A stretch of 64,000 nucleotides of DNA from Nannocystis punicea (GCF_026965555.1 NZ_CP114040.1:3906001-3970000), one strand, 5' to 3'; numbered from the stretch's first letter, positions 34,575-43,955 are shown. Program-made: numbers and translations. Notes: a model not told the origin generated them from the letters alone.

Positions 34575-35517
34575 CGCCCCGACCATACGCCGCGGCCGGG
34601 CGGCCGTCACGCGCAGACGCGGAGGCTGGCCGAAAAGACAGGTTGTGCGCGAGATCGCCGGACCTGCAGGAGCCGGTGGCCCCGCGCGAGTGAACGCGCA
34701 GAGCGGGCCTCGCGCAGGGCCCTGGGGGCATGTGGCGCCAGGTCGACCGTCGTCCGCTCGCGGCCGTGGTGCGGCGACATTGTGCGCCGGGTGGGTAGAG
34801 GCGGCGAAGATGACCGCAAGGACAGGCGGAGCGCCTCGCCGCCGCGCTGGCGCCTGGGCGGGGACCGGCGGGCGACGGGCGGAGCCTCGCGGCCGCGCCG
34901 GGGCTCGCCTGACGCAAATGCCGGCGTGGTGGGGACCGGTGGGGCGGCGCGGGGAGGCGCGGGGGCTGGCGAGGATGACCGCAAGGACAGGCGGGAGTCG
35001 CCGCCGGGGGCCGCGCGGGCGCTCGCCCGCAGCAGTACGCCCGCGGGGGAGGACCTGCGGGGCTGCGCGGGGAGGGGCGGGGCCCGCGAGATGACCGCAA
35101 GGACAGGCGGGAGGCGCCGCCGGGGCCGCGCGGGGCTGACGTCGACCCCGCAGGCGGGAGTCGCCGCCGGGGCCGTGCAGGCCGACGTCGACCCCGCAGG
35201 CGGGAGTCGCCGCACGGGGCCGTGCGGGCCGACGTCGACCCCGCAGGCGGGAGGCGCCGCCGGGGCCGTGCGGGCTGACGGTCGACCCCGCAAGCGGGAG
35301 GCGCCGCCGGGGGCGTGCGGGCTGATGGTCGACCCTGCAGGCGCCGGGGCCGTGCGGGGCTGACGATCGACCTCGCAGGCGGGTCGGGACGCGCGGCGGG
35401 AAAGTTCGCCGCACTCGGGATCAGCGGGCGAGGCCGTCCTGGGACGCGTCGGCATGGCGCGTCGCAGGCGCACGACAGCGCGGGTGGCGGGGGACGGGTG
35501 GGGCCTGGTGGAGAGGC
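34575..35517. repeat. gene-free repeat region with GCAAGGACAGG units and a ~46-bp minisatellite
   Basis: No gene supportable. ATGACCGCAAGGACAGGCGG (TGACC-GCAA-GGACA, family hairpin) occurs at 34809, 34976 and 35092. From about 35101 to 35392 a 46-47-bp unit (GTCGACCCCGCAGGCGGGAG then CGCCGCCGGGGCCGTGCGGGC) is repeated in tandem about six times with small indels. The minisatellite seems to grow from the last family hairpin. 35393-35517 shows nothing else. Confidence 0.85.
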
Positions 35518-35982
35518 TCAGGGACGGATGGGGAGCGGCGGGGGCTGGATCCGTCCGGCGCGCACGTCGGCGATGAATTCGCGGTCGGCGGCCAGGAATT
35601 CGCCGACGGGGAGGGCGGCGAGATCGTGGGCGACGACCGCGGCGTCGGCCTCGAGGCGCAGGGCCGCGAGCCAGTCGGAGCCCTGCCAGGCGCCGGCGTC
35701 GACGTGGTAGACGATCAGCAGGACCTCCGGTCCGGGGCCGGGGTAGACGTGGTGCAGGACCTCGGCGACGGCGCCGATCGGCAGGTCGCCGGCGGCCGGA
35801 CCCCACTCCTCGACGAGCTCACGCCGCAGCGCGGCGCGCGGTGACTCACCGGGCTCGACTTTTCCGCCGGGGAGCTCGAGGGCGCCGGCGCCGTGGCGGG
35901 CGCCGGCCGGACGGCGCTGGACGAGGAGGCGGTGGGGGCCGAGCCAGACGAGGCCGGCGGCGACGATGAGGCGGGGCTGCAC
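35518..35982 (-). CDS. Nudix hydrolase, MutT-like
   Basis: 154 aa from the GTG at 35982; a longer frame runs to 36060 but would overlap the start region of the divergent DUF507 gene. The Nudix box GGKVEPGESPRAALRRELVE followed by EWG matches GX5EX7REUXEEXGU in full. The N-terminus IVAAGLVWLGPHRLLVQRRPAG and the compact size are like MutT (8-oxo-dGTP pyrophosphatase), though other nucleotide substrates are possible. Confidence 0.88.
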   Translation of the reverse strand: MQPRLIVAAGLVWLGPHRLLVQRRPAGARHGAGALELPGGKVEPGESPRAALRRELVEEWGPAAGDLPIGAVAEVLHHVYPGPGPEVLLIVYHVDAGAWQGSDWLAALRLEADAAVVAHDLAALPVGEFLAADREFIADVRAGRIQPPPLPIRP

Positions 35983-36044
35983 GCCCGTGGTTGGTACCGC
36001 ACCCTGGACGCTCGGAAAAGCTACGCCTATCCTCGGCCCACCCC

Positions 36045-36557
36045 ATGCGTCTTTATTCAAGTAAGATCACGACGATCGTCGAAGCCGTGAACAAGACCCT
36101 GGTCGACGCGGGCGACCTCGAGGTCAGCGACCGCGAAGAGTTCAAACGGGATGTCGAGTCGATCCTCAAGGAGTACCGACGCAAGGACCGCGAGCTCACC
36201 GACCGGGCGAAGGACGAGCTCGAGCGGAAGAAGCTGGCCTACTCCGATCTGTTCAAGGTCAAGCGCTCGATGGCCGAGGAGCAGGACTTCGGGATCGGGG
36301 AAGAGGCCTTGAACTGGATCGCCAATCAGCTGCTCGAGCTGTTCATGCAGAGCAAGTTCGTGTCCGAGATCTACGCCGACGACTCCGTGATCCGGAAGAA
36401 GCTCAAGGAGATCCTCCGCCGCCACATGCAGGCCGACGAGGACCTCGACCGCGAGGTGCGGCGCCACCTCAAGCACCTCACCGAGAACACCTCCACGTTC
36501 GAGATCGAGTACCAGAAGCAGCTCGAGCTCATCAAACGGAAGCACGGTCTCGACTAA
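36045..36557 (+). CDS. DUF507 family protein
   Basis: 170 aa from the ATG at 36045. Highly charged helical protein starting MRLYSSKITTIVEAVNKTL, a typical DUF507 opening, with ~8 predicted helices (KRDVESILKEYRRKDRELTDRAKD; LKEILRRHMQADEDLDREVRRHL). Found in deltaproteobacteria; function unknown. Its TAA stop overlaps the ATG of the next gene (TAATG), so translation is coupled. Confidence 0.88.
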   Translation: MRLYSSKITTIVEAVNKTLVDAGDLEVSDREEFKRDVESILKEYRRKDRELTDRAKDELERKKLAYSDLFKVKRSMAEEQDFGIGEEALNWIANQLLELFMQSKFVSEIYADDSVIRKKLKEILRRHMQADEDLDREVRRHLKHLTENTSTFEIEYQKQLELIKRKHGLD

Positions 36558-37363
36558 TGGCTCATATCCTGGTCTACGCCCAGCGCACCCCGCAGGGGAT
36601 CCATCCGGCCAGCGCCGCGGCCCTGTGCCTCGCCCGCGACATCGGCAGCGAGCGCGGCGCCACGGTCAGCGCGGTCTGTCCCGGCGACGCCGGACGCGCC
36701 GACCAGTTCGTCATCGGCGCGGTCAGCCGGTTCGGCGCCGACGGGCTGACGTTCCTCGGCCCCGCCGGCCTGCGGCCGCTGCAGGAGCGCCTGCACCCGC
36801 TGCTGGTGTTCGTGCCGCACACCGAAGAGGGCCTGGCCGCCGCGGAGACGCTCGGCGGCGCGGAGGCGCTGTGGCTGCAAGAGCCCGAGGTCGAGTGGGA
36901 GCGGCTGGCGTCGATCACCGCGATCGTCGCCGGCACGCTGCCGTGGTACGAGCTGCCGGCGATCATCGACGCCGAGTACGACAACGAGGCGAGCCTGGTC
37001 GACCTGCCCGAGTGGGTCGCCCGCCTCGAGCAACACAGCGGCCGCGGCCCGCTGCGTCACTTCGCCCGCGAGGACCTCGACCAGGCCACGCGCGCGGCCC
37101 TGGCGTCGATCGGCGCCAAGCCGGTCGGGCCGGAGTACCTCGACCAGCACACGGCCGGGACGCTGCTGTGGCTCGGCGGGGCCGACCAGCCGGTGCCCGA
37201 GGCGCTGGCCGCCCGCGGCCCGGGCGCCCGCGTGATCCTGTTCCCGGGCGAGGGCGCCGAGATCGACGTCAGCTGGACGCGCGCCGACTGGGTCCTGCCC
37301 GGCGCGTGGCCGGAGGCGGTCAAGCAGCTCCACAGCGAGCTGTGGAAGCCGGTCATCGTGTGA
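36557..37363 (+). CDS. electron transfer flavoprotein-like (AANH-fold) protein
   Basis: 268 aa. Opens MAHILVYAQRTPQGIHPASAAALCLAR, similar to the first strand-loop-helix of EtfA (compare MSKVLVILETAGGQLRP in the genuine EtfA of this window), and continues with FGADGLTFLGP and repeated nucleotide-binding-like strands. It lacks the FAD-binding C-terminal domain signature, so it is not a normal EtfA. Coupled to DUF507 by a TAATG overlap and followed 13 bp later by an ATP-grasp protein, hinting at a small acyl-CoA or electron-transfer unit. Function unknown. Confidence 0.6.
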   Translation: MAHILVYAQRTPQGIHPASAAALCLARDIGSERGATVSAVCPGDAGRADQFVIGAVSRFGADGLTFLGPAGLRPLQERLHPLLVFVPHTEEGLAAAETLGGAEALWLQEPEVEWERLASITAIVAGTLPWYELPAIIDAEYDNEASLVDLPEWVARLEQHSGRGPLRHFAREDLDQATRAALASIGAKPVGPEYLDQHTAGTLLWLGGADQPVPEALAARGPGARVILFPGEGAEIDVSWTRADWVLPGAWPEAVKQLHSELWKPVIV

Positions 37364-37376
37364 CGGGCGCGCCTTG

Positions 37377-39056
37377 GTGACCGGTCCCGAACGAGCTGTC
37401 TCTTCGGCCAGGTCCGCCCTGCGGGCACTGCTCGCCGGCGAGGCGCTGGTCGGGGACGACGTCGGGGACGCGTTCGCCGGCGCGGGCGAGCTGCTCGGCG
37501 AGGCGGCGCTGGCCCGGCGCGTGCGCGAGCAGGGCGCGGCGGTGGTGGTCGCGCGCGAGCCGTCGCCGACGCTGCTGCGAGCGCTGCGCGAGCGACCGCC
37601 GGCGCTGCTGGTGATCACCGGGCCGGAGCTGCCGGCGGGGTTCACGTCGCGGACGCTCGGGCCGGCGGCGCAGCTGGCGATCGAGGCCGGAGAGCTGGTG
37701 ATCGTCGGGCCCGACGCGGCGGCGCTGACCGGGCTGCGGGCCGCGTTCGCGGCCGCCGGGATGAAGCCGCGGCTGTCGCTGAGCCCGGCGCCGGCGTGGC
37801 TGCCGGAGTGGTTGGCGGCGCCGGAGCTGGCCGGGTGCCGCGTGGCCGGGATGGTGCCGGCGGCGAGCCTGCACGCAGGCTGGGCCCGCTGGGCCCGCAG
37901 CGCCGGGGCGCGCCAGGTGGTGGTGCCGCTCGGGGTCGAGGCGCCGCGCGTCGATACGCCGCGCCACCCGTCGCTCGGCCAGGCGGCGGCCGCCCACGCG
38001 CTCGAGCGCCTGACCGGGCCGGTGTTCCCGAGCCCGGGGGTGCTGGCGCTGCTGCTGGACGCGGAGAGCATGTCGCCGAGGACAGGTCCCTCAGGGCATG
38101 TCGCGGAGAGCATGTCCGAAGAGTCCGCCGCCGCGGCGCTGTGGCGCCAGGCCCGGCGGGCGCTGCCGCTGCAGGGCGACGACCAGGGGATGGAGGCGCC
38201 GCACCCGGGCCTGAGCCGGGGCGGGCCGGCGAACGCGACCACCGACGCGTTCCTGGCCCAGCGGGCGCTGCTCCGCCGCGAGCGCGCGGAGTCGCTGGTG
38301 CGCGCGGCCGCCGACGAGGTCGCGCCGTCCATCGATCCGGCCGCGCTGGGCCGGGCGGAGGAGGTGCTGCGCTCGGCCGGGCAGGCGCTGTCGGAGCACG
38401 AGAGCAAGGTGGTGCTGCGCGGGTTCGGCATCGAGGTGACGCGCCAGGCGGTCGCCGGCTCGGCCAGCGGCGCGGCCCAGTTCGCCGAGCAGATCGGCTT
38501 CCCGGTGGTGCTGAAGGCGGTCAGCCCCGACCTCCGCCGCAAGCAGGAGCTCGGGGCGGTGGTCCTCGACCTGACGACGTCGGCGGCGGTCCGCCGGGCC
38601 TACGCGACGGTCGTCGCCAACGTCGAGGAGCGGGCGCCGACGGCCCACCTCGACGGGGTGCTGGTGGCCGAGCAGATCGGCGAGGGCCTCGAGATCCACT
38701 GCGGCGCGGTGGCGCTGCAGAGCGGCGAGACGGCCCTGTTCGGGCGCGCCCTGGCCGGGCACCAGGAGGTGGTGCTGCGCCTGTCGCCGCTCGACCCGGC
38801 CGAGGCGATGCTGTTCGCCCAGGCGATCGTGGCCGGGGTGCCGCTGCGCCGCAAGGACGACCCGGGCCTGCGCGAGCTGGCCGGGCTGCTGCTCCGCCTC
38901 GACGCGCTGGTCCGCCACTTCGGGGCCGCCAGCGCCGACAGCGAGGGCCGGCTCGAGCTGGTCGACCTCAGCCCCGTGCGCCTGTGCGCCGGTCCCCGCG
39001 GCTACGTGACCCTCGACGCGCGCATCGTCCAGCGGGCGCATCTCGAGGGGCTGTAA
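37377..39056 (+). CDS. ATP-grasp acyl-CoA synthetase-like protein (ADP-forming type)
   Basis: 559 aa, GTG start at 37377 (a TTG precedes). The N-terminal ~230 residues are Rossmann-like (LLVITGPELPAGF; GELVIVGPDAAAL; GCRVAGMVPAASLHAGWARWARSAGA), resembling the CoA-binding/ligase parts of ADP-forming acetyl-CoA synthetases. The C-terminal ~210 residues are an ATP-grasp_5 domain (LSEHESKVVLRGFGIEVTR; IGFPVVLKAVSPDLRRKQELGAV). Residues ~230-250 (ESMSPRTGPSGHVAESMSEE) are encoded by a four-unit repeat array lying in the linker between these halves. Likely acyl-CoA/acid interconversion or a regulatory relative. Confidence 0.75.
   Translation: MTGPERAVSSARSALRALLAGEALVGDDVGDAFAGAGELLGEAALARRVREQGAAVVVAREPSPTLLRALRERPPALLVITGPELPAGFTSRTLGPAAQLAIEAGELVIVGPDAAALTGLRAAFAAAGMKPRLSLSPAPAWLPEWLAAPELAGCRVAGMVPAASLHAGWARWARSAGARQVVVPLGVEAPRVDTPRHPSLGQAAAAHALERLTGPVFPSPGVLALLLDAESMSPRTGPSGHVAESMSEESAAAALWRQARRALPLQGDDQGMEAPHPGLSRGGPANATTDAFLAQRALLRRERAESLVRAAADEVAPSIDPAALGRAEEVLRSAGQALSEHESKVVLRGFGIEVTRQAVAGSASGAAQFAEQIGFPVVLKAVSPDLRRKQELGAVVLDLTTSAAVRRAYATVVANVEERAPTAHLDGVLVAEQIGEGLEIHCGAVALQSGETALFGRALAGHQEVVLRLSPLDPAEAMLFAQAIVAGVPLRRKDDPGLRELAGLLLRLDALVRHFGAASADSEGRLELVDLSPVRLCAGPRGYVTLDARIVQRAHLEGL
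38066..38124. repeat. CATGTCC-N4-GGA array, 4 units, in coding sequence
   Basis: CATGTCGCCGAGGA, CAGGTCCCTCAGGG, CATGTCGCGGAGAG, CATGTCCGAAGAGT inside the ATP-grasp gene. The exact 14-bp period is kept although it does not match the codon frame, so the array adds an irregular peptide loop between domains. Confidence 0.9.
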
Positions 39057-39394
39057 GGCTGTACTCGGGGACATGCTCGAAGGGGCATGTCCCGTGGGGC
39101 ATGTCCTGAGGTGGGGGGCGATGGGCGGGGGCGAGGCGCGTTGCATCTTCCAGGGTCGTCTCGACGGGCAGGAGGCGCGAGGTACAGCGGGGGCTTGTCT
39201 GGTCGGACCGGGATGCCGACGAGCGCATCTCCAGGGCACCGCGAGGAGCCAAAGGCGCGGTGGCATCGAAGGGCACGTCCGCGAGGAAAGGCAGGAGGCG
39301 CAGAGGACGCTCCGGCTCACATCAGGACATGTTCATGGGGGCATGCTTGAAGCGTAATGTCCAATGGGACATGTCTTTTTAGACAGACATTCGT
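39057..39394. repeat. gene-free gap with arrays at 39066-39111 and 39323-39390
   Basis: No gene. Array 1: CATGCTCGAAGGGG, CATGTCCCGTGGGG, CATGTCCTGAGG. Array 2: CATGTTCATGGGGG, CATGCTTGAAGCGT, AATGTCCAATGGGA, CATGTCTTTTTAGA, CAGACA. The ~210 bp between them have no coding character. Confidence 0.88.
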
Positions 39395-41185
39395 TCAGCG
39401 CGGGCGGTCGTTGCGGCGCCAGCGGGCGTCCTGGGCGCTGAGCTCGCGGATGGTGGCGATGGCCTCGCGGACGGCCTCGCGGACCGGGAAGAACCGGCGG
39501 CAGCCGGCCTCGTCGCAGCGACGCTGCCCGTCGGGGGTGTAGGGGTCGCGCTGACGGGCGCGCAGGGCCGGCAGGGCGTCGCGGTGGCCGATCTTGCCGA
39601 GGGCGACGGCGGCGGCCTCGCGGGTGCCAGGGTCCTCGTCGCTGAGCCACTGCGTGAGCGAGCGGGCGAGCGGCGCCGACTCGTGGAGGCGCAGGGCCGT
39701 GTCGCAGCGCTCGCCGAGGCTGGCGACGTGGCGCGACCACTGGCTGCTGAAGCTGCCGAGGTAGATGCCGGCCTCGTTCGGGTCGCACGGGTCCCACGAG
39801 GGCCGATTGGCGACGGCGCCGATCGCCTCGAGCGCGCGCTGACGAGGACCGTCGGCCAGGTCCGGCAAGATGTGCCCGAGCTCGGTGAGGGCGGCGCGAC
39901 CGGCGACGTCGGCCAGGCCCTCGATGGCGTGGACGCGGGCCTCCCAGGCCTCGGAGCCGCGACGACCGAGGCGAGCGAGGGCTGCGCTGCGCAGCGGCTC
40001 CGGCGTCCGCTCGAGCGCGGCGCGGAGCTCGGCGGGCTCCGCGTCGCGGCCGGCGGTGAGGAGGGCGCCGCGGTACATCCGCTGGACGTCGAAGCCGGCA
40101 GAGGCCAGGCGGGCGGGGCCGTAGTCCATGCTGTCGGGGGCTGGCTTCGGGACCATGTCCCGCGGGCCATCCACGTCGAGGAGCCGCTCGGGCACGGCGA
40201 CGCGGCAGTCGCCGGCCCGCTCGGCGCTGCGGATCGCGCCGCGGACCTGCTCGCTCCAGCGGTACGAGACGCTGGTGCCGCACATGCCGCCGCCGGGGTC
40301 GGCGCGGCGGTAGAGCTCGCCGGCCAGAGCGGGATCGCCGAGCAGCTCGGCGCCGAGAGCGAGGTCGCGGAAGACGTAGGAGTAGCGGGCGCCGCCCCAC
40401 GCCCAGTGGCTCTCCGCGCTGCCCTGGAGCGGGCCCGGGAAGCCGAGCCGGGCCAGGTAGGCGCGGCCGTTCTGCACGAGGCCGAGGACGTCGCCGCGGG
40501 CCCTGGCGTCGCTGGCGGCGGCGGCCAGGCGATCGTTCTCGGGATCGGGCGCGGCCGGGGTCAGCGGGCTGCCGGGGCTGGCCTCGACCGCGCCGCCGAC
40601 GACCGGGCCGGCGTCGGTGACCGCGGCGAAGAAGTAGGCGAGGTCGTCGAGCTCGGCGGAGGTAGGCGCCTCGCCGCGGAGGACGCCGCCGTGGCGGCGG
40701 AGGACGGCGAAGTCGGCCAGGGCGAGGCGGGCGGCCGCGACCTCGGTGCGGGTCGGCGGGGCGCAGCGGGCCTTCGGGACCGCGTCGGCCATGGCGCGGG
40801 TGAGGATCGCCTCGAGGCTGCGCTCGGCGGAGTAGATGCCGATGGCCTCCAGGCGCAGGAGGACCGGCGCGTCGGCGGGCAGGCCGATCTCGCCGAGAGT
40901 GTCGAGGAGGTGGCCGGTGGCGGGCTCCTGGGCCAGCGCCGGGCAGGAGGTGGCGTTGCAGGCGGCGACCATGTCCTCGAGGACATGGACGACGTCGGCC
41001 CGCCCGAGACCCGCCGCGCCGGCCAGCTCGGCGCGGGTCTGCTGGCCCGGGTGGGCGAGCCCGGCCCGCTCGACCGCGGCCCGGGCGGCCTTCGCTGCGC
41101 TGTCCCAAGAGACCTGTCCCGAAGTGCTGGTCGATGCGGCGGCGGGAGCGAGGGCGAGGACGAGCGCGAACGCGGCGGGCGTCAT
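39395..41185 (-). CDS. exported HEAT-repeat protein
   Basis: 596 aa. Signal peptide MTPAAFALVLALAPAAAS. A long Ala-rich helical body with Cys pairs follows (ACNATSCPAL; GDCRVAVPE), and at the C-terminus clear HEAT units (DPGTREAAAVALGKIGHRDALPALRARQ; FFPVREAVREAIATIREL). Two repeat-family hairpins lie inside the gene (ATGTCCTCGAGGACAT at about 40972 encodes HVLEDM; CATGTCCCGCGGG at about 40154). Probably a periplasmic scaffold; no enzymatic motif. Confidence 0.75.
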   Translation of the reverse strand: MTPAAFALVLALAPAAASTSTSGQVSWDSAAKAARAAVERAGLAHPGQQTRAELAGAAGLGRADVVHVLEDMVAACNATSCPALAQEPATGHLLDTLGEIGLPADAPVLLRLEAIGIYSAERSLEAILTRAMADAVPKARCAPPTRTEVAAARLALADFAVLRRHGGVLRGEAPTSAELDDLAYFFAAVTDAGPVVGGAVEASPGSPLTPAAPDPENDRLAAAASDARARGDVLGLVQNGRAYLARLGFPGPLQGSAESHWAWGGARYSYVFRDLALGAELLGDPALAGELYRRADPGGGMCGTSVSYRWSEQVRGAIRSAERAGDCRVAVPERLLDVDGPRDMVPKPAPDSMDYGPARLASAGFDVQRMYRGALLTAGRDAEPAELRAALERTPEPLRSAALARLGRRGSEAWEARVHAIEGLADVAGRAALTELGHILPDLADGPRQRALEAIGAVANRPSWDPCDPNEAGIYLGSFSSQWSRHVASLGERCDTALRLHESAPLARSLTQWLSDEDPGTREAAAVALGKIGHRDALPALRARQRDPYTPDGQRRCDEAGCRRFFPVREAVREAIATIRELSAQDARWRRNDRPR

Positions 41186-41591
41186 GCCCGGTCAGACAGA
41201 GGCGCGGGGCGCCGGTTCCCGCGACGAAGCAGGCGCGTCTGCAGACGGTCCGCGGGGAGTGCAGGGACGCGCGGCGCCGGCGTGCACGAGGTCACGAGGT
41301 GACGCGGACACGGGCGCCGATGCAGGCAGCGGTGAAGAGGCATTGCCCGCGAAGCAGCGACCGAGATCGCTAGGCGAGGCGGGTACGAGCGGGAGTCGCC
41401 GTGGACTGATGCGGCGAACCCAGTGTATGCGCGCGAAGGACGGGCCTGGCTCGCCTTCGCCCTGGATTGCAGCCCCTGGATCGCCAGCGGCCGCGGGCCC
41501 CCGCGACGCGCAAGCCGCCGGTGCGCGACGCCGAGGGCGGCCGCGCATGTGCGAGGGGACATGTCCTCGCGGACATGCCCCTGCGGCCAGC
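41186..41591. repeat. gene-free gap ending in a CATGTCC-N4-GGA array (41545-41589)
   Basis: No gene seen in 41186-41544. Array: CATGTGCGAGGGGA, CATGTCCTCGCGGA, CATGCCCCTGCGGC, ending 2 bp before the terC stop codon. Confidence 0.85.
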
Positions 41592-42563
41592 CTACTTGTT
41601 CGCCTCGGGCGGGGCGCTGGGCGGGAACAGGAGGCTCAGGGTGATGGCGCCGCCGATCAGGACCGACACGACCCCGAGCGAGATGCCGATGGGGATGTGG
41701 AACGGCTCGATGTGGGGCGGGTAGCCGACGCCGAGCAGCATCTTGGCGCCGACGAACGAGAGCACCAGGCCGAGGCCGTACTTGAGCAGCCAGAAGCGGT
41801 CGATGACGTTCTCCAGCAGGAAGAACATCGCCCGCAGGCCCATGACGGCGCACACGTTGCTGGTGAAGACGATGAACGGGTCGGTGCTGATGCCGAAGAT
41901 CGCGGGGATCGAGTCGAGCGCGAACACCACGTCGGCGGTCTCGACCATCAGCAGGGTGACGAACAGGGTCGTCACGTAGCGCTTGCCGTCGCGGCTGACG
42001 AAGAAGCGCGGGCCCTGGAATTCCTTGGTGACGCGGAAGTAGCGCTCGGCCCAGCGCTTGACCCAGTTGTCCTGGCCGGCCTCGTCGCCGTCGCCGCCCT
42101 CGCGCACGAACAGCAGGCGCAGGCCGGTGAACACCAGGAAGCCGCCGAACAGGTACAGCGACCAGGTGAACATCTCGATCAGCGCCAGGCCGGCGACGAT
42201 GAAGATGCCGCGCAGGATCAGGGCGCCGAGGATCCCGGCGAACAGGATCCGGTGCATGTACTCCTGCTGCACCCGCATGTAGCGGAACAGCACGATGAAG
42301 ACGAAGATGTTGTCGACCGAGAGCGCCTTCTCGATCACGTAGGCGCTGAGGAACTCGAGCGCCTTCTCCTCGCCGTAGGCGTGCCAGACCCAGCCGTTGA
42401 AGGCCAGGCTCAGCAGCACCCAGATGCACGACCACATCAGCGCCTCGCGCATCGACACGCGGTGCGGCTTGCGGTTGAAGAGCCCGAGGTCGATCGCCAG
42501 CAGGACGAGGATGCCGACGAGGAACGCGCCCCAGGTCAGGGGTGAGCCGACGGATTGAAACAA
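41592..42563 (-). CDS. TerC/Alx family integral membrane protein
   Basis: 323 aa with about nine membrane helices. The TerC signatures are present: EKALSVDNIFVFIVLF and METADVVFALDSIPAIFGIS, whose conserved Asp and Glu residues sit within helices. The family exports manganese or calcium and was first linked to tellurite resistance. No yybP-ykoY-type Mn riboswitch is evident in the short upstream gap. It follows a small lipoprotein gene by 12 bp, so the two form an operon. Confidence 0.92.
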   Translation of the reverse strand: MFQSVGSPLTWGAFLVGILVLLAIDLGLFNRKPHRVSMREALMWSCIWVLLSLAFNGWVWHAYGEEKALEFLSAYVIEKALSVDNIFVFIVLFRYMRVQQEYMHRILFAGILGALILRGIFIVAGLALIEMFTWSLYLFGGFLVFTGLRLLFVREGGDGDEAGQDNWVKRWAERYFRVTKEFQGPRFFVSRDGKRYVTTLFVTLLMVETADVVFALDSIPAIFGISTDPFIVFTSNVCAVMGLRAMFFLLENVIDRFWLLKYGLGLVLSFVGAKMLLGVGYPPHIEPFHIPIGISLGVVSVLIGGAITLSLLFPPSAPPEANK

Positions 42564-42575
42564 AGTGAGGCTCGC

Positions 42576-43097
42576 TCAGCTCGCGGGGGTCGTCTTGTCG
42601 GTGATCAGCGCCATCGAGTCGGCCTTGACCTGGATGGTCAGCTTGCGCGGCTTCGACTCGGCGTCGTAGCGCAGATCGACGAGCGTGCCCGTGAACGAGA
42701 TCGGCAAATTGCGACCGAGCGGCCGGCCGAGCTCCTCCGTGGAGAAGATCCGGTAGTCGATGGTGATCTCGAACAGCACCGGCTCGGTGACGTGGGCGAA
42801 GGTCTCCCACGCGCCGTGCTCCGAGCCCTCGACGCCCGCCGCGAGGCCGTTGCCCGCCTCCGTGACCGCCTGCCCGCGGAAGCTGCCCGGCTTCTCCTGC
42901 AGCGACTTGACGAAGTCGTCGCGCTCCTGGGGCTTCATCGAGTTGAAGCTCTCCAGGTTCTTCTTGTTAAAGGTGAGGTCGGCGCCTTGCGGGTCGTACG
43001 CCGCGGGGAGCGCCAACAGGTCCTTCTTGGGCTGGCTGCACCCAGAGACGGCAAGCAATGCGCTGGTGAAGAAGAGCGCGGTCAGACTGCGGCGCAT
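42576..43097 (-). CDS. hypothetical lipoprotein
   Basis: 173 aa. Lipobox VSGC at residues 17-20. After a short helical region (NKKNLESFNSMKPQERDDFVKSL) comes a beta-rich domain (VLFEITIDYRIFS; PISFTGTLVDLRYDAESKPRKLTIQVKA). No family recognised. First gene of a probable operon with terC. Confidence 0.7.
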   Translation of the reverse strand: MRRSLTALFFTSALLAVSGCSQPKKDLLALPAAYDPQGADLTFNKKNLESFNSMKPQERDDFVKSLQEKPGSFRGQAVTEAGNGLAAGVEGSEHGAWETFAHVTEPVLFEITIDYRIFSTEELGRPLGRNLPISFTGTLVDLRYDAESKPRKLTIQVKADSMALITDKTTPAS

Positions 43098-43136
43098 GGG
43101 CCGGAAGCTAGCACGGAACTTTCGGAGGAGGGATGG

Positions 43137-43955
43137 TCACAAGAGCGCACCGTCCGGCGGCACCGCCAGGACGGCCGCGTCGCCGAGCGCCCGGGCCAGC
43201 GCGGCCCGTGCGTCGCCCGCTCGCCCGGCATGCTCGCCGATGGCCTCAAAGGTCACGCGCACGACGCAGCGCAGCCGCCCGTCGTCGCCGCTCAGCCAGC
43301 GCGGATAGGACCCGATCTCGACGTCCGGATACTCGGCCACGACCCGGTTCAAGCTGGCCGCGAGGTCGGACTCGTCCATCTCCGTGTGCAGGGTCTCCAG
43401 CGCCCAACCACCGGCGTCGGGCAGCTCGCCGGGGATCTTCTCGAGCGCCTCGATCTTGGCCCGGCACAGCTCCGGGATGCCGGGCAGCACGTAGATCCGC
43501 CGCGCACTCGCCTGCGCACCCGCGGGCAGGTCGATCCGCATCACCGGCCAGCCGCGGGCGGCCGTCAGCGCGGTGCCCTCCGGCAGGTCGGCCATCTTCA
43601 GCGCGGCCTCGGTGATGCGCTCGCCGAAGTGGGCGCGCAGGGTCCGCTCCATGTCCGGGTCGCGCAGCAGCGGGCGACCGATCGCCCGCGCGATCGCCTC
43701 CATCGTCACGTCGTCGTGGGTGGGGCCGACGCCGCCGCTCGTGAACACCAGCGGCACGCGGCCGAGGAGGCGCAGCAGCGCCTCGCCGATCGCGCCGAGG
43801 TCGTCCTCGACGGTGCACATCTCGACCAGGCGGATCCCTCGCCGGCGCATCATCTTCGCCAGCTCGTGGCCGTTCTGGTCGCGGATCTTGCCGCTGAGGA
43901 GCTCGTTGCCGATGAGGAGGACGGCGGCGCTGGTGACGGTGGGTTCGCGGTCCAT
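43137..43955 (-). CDS. CinA-type molybdopterin-binding-domain protein
   Basis: 272 aa. MoaB/CinA N-terminal fold: VTSAAVLLIGNELLSGKIRDQNGHEL, then VFTSGGVGPTHDDVTMEAIARAIGRPL and IYVLPGIPELCRAKIEAL, all typical of the CinA/COG1058 group. The second nicotinamide-deamidase domain of full CinA is absent, so it matches the short 'competence/damage-inducible protein A' form. Possibly an ADP-ribose pyrophosphatase-type activity in NAD salvage; for this short form that is inference. Confidence 0.85.
   Translation of the reverse strand: MDREPTVTSAAVLLIGNELLSGKIRDQNGHELAKMMRRRGIRLVEMCTVEDDLGAIGEALLRLLGRVPLVFTSGGVGPTHDDVTMEAIARAIGRPLLRDPDMERTLRAHFGERITEAALKMADLPEGTALTAARGWPVMRIDLPAGAQASARRIYVLPGIPELCRAKIEALEKIPGELPDAGGWALETLHTEMDESDLAASLNRVVAEYPDVEIGSYPRWLSGDDGRLRCVVRVTFEAIGEHAGRAGDARAALARALGDAAVLAVPPDGALL

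Noticed and set aside
33496..35806. Long frames across the repeat clusters encoding CPCGQ/LSARTA-type peptides
   Set aside because: They arise from translating hairpin and minisatellite units; no conserved domain, start or ribosome-binding site supports them.
42564..42575. Manganese (yybP-ykoY) riboswitch before terC
   Set aside because: Only 12 bp separate terC from the upstream lipoprotein gene, and no matching structure is visible.
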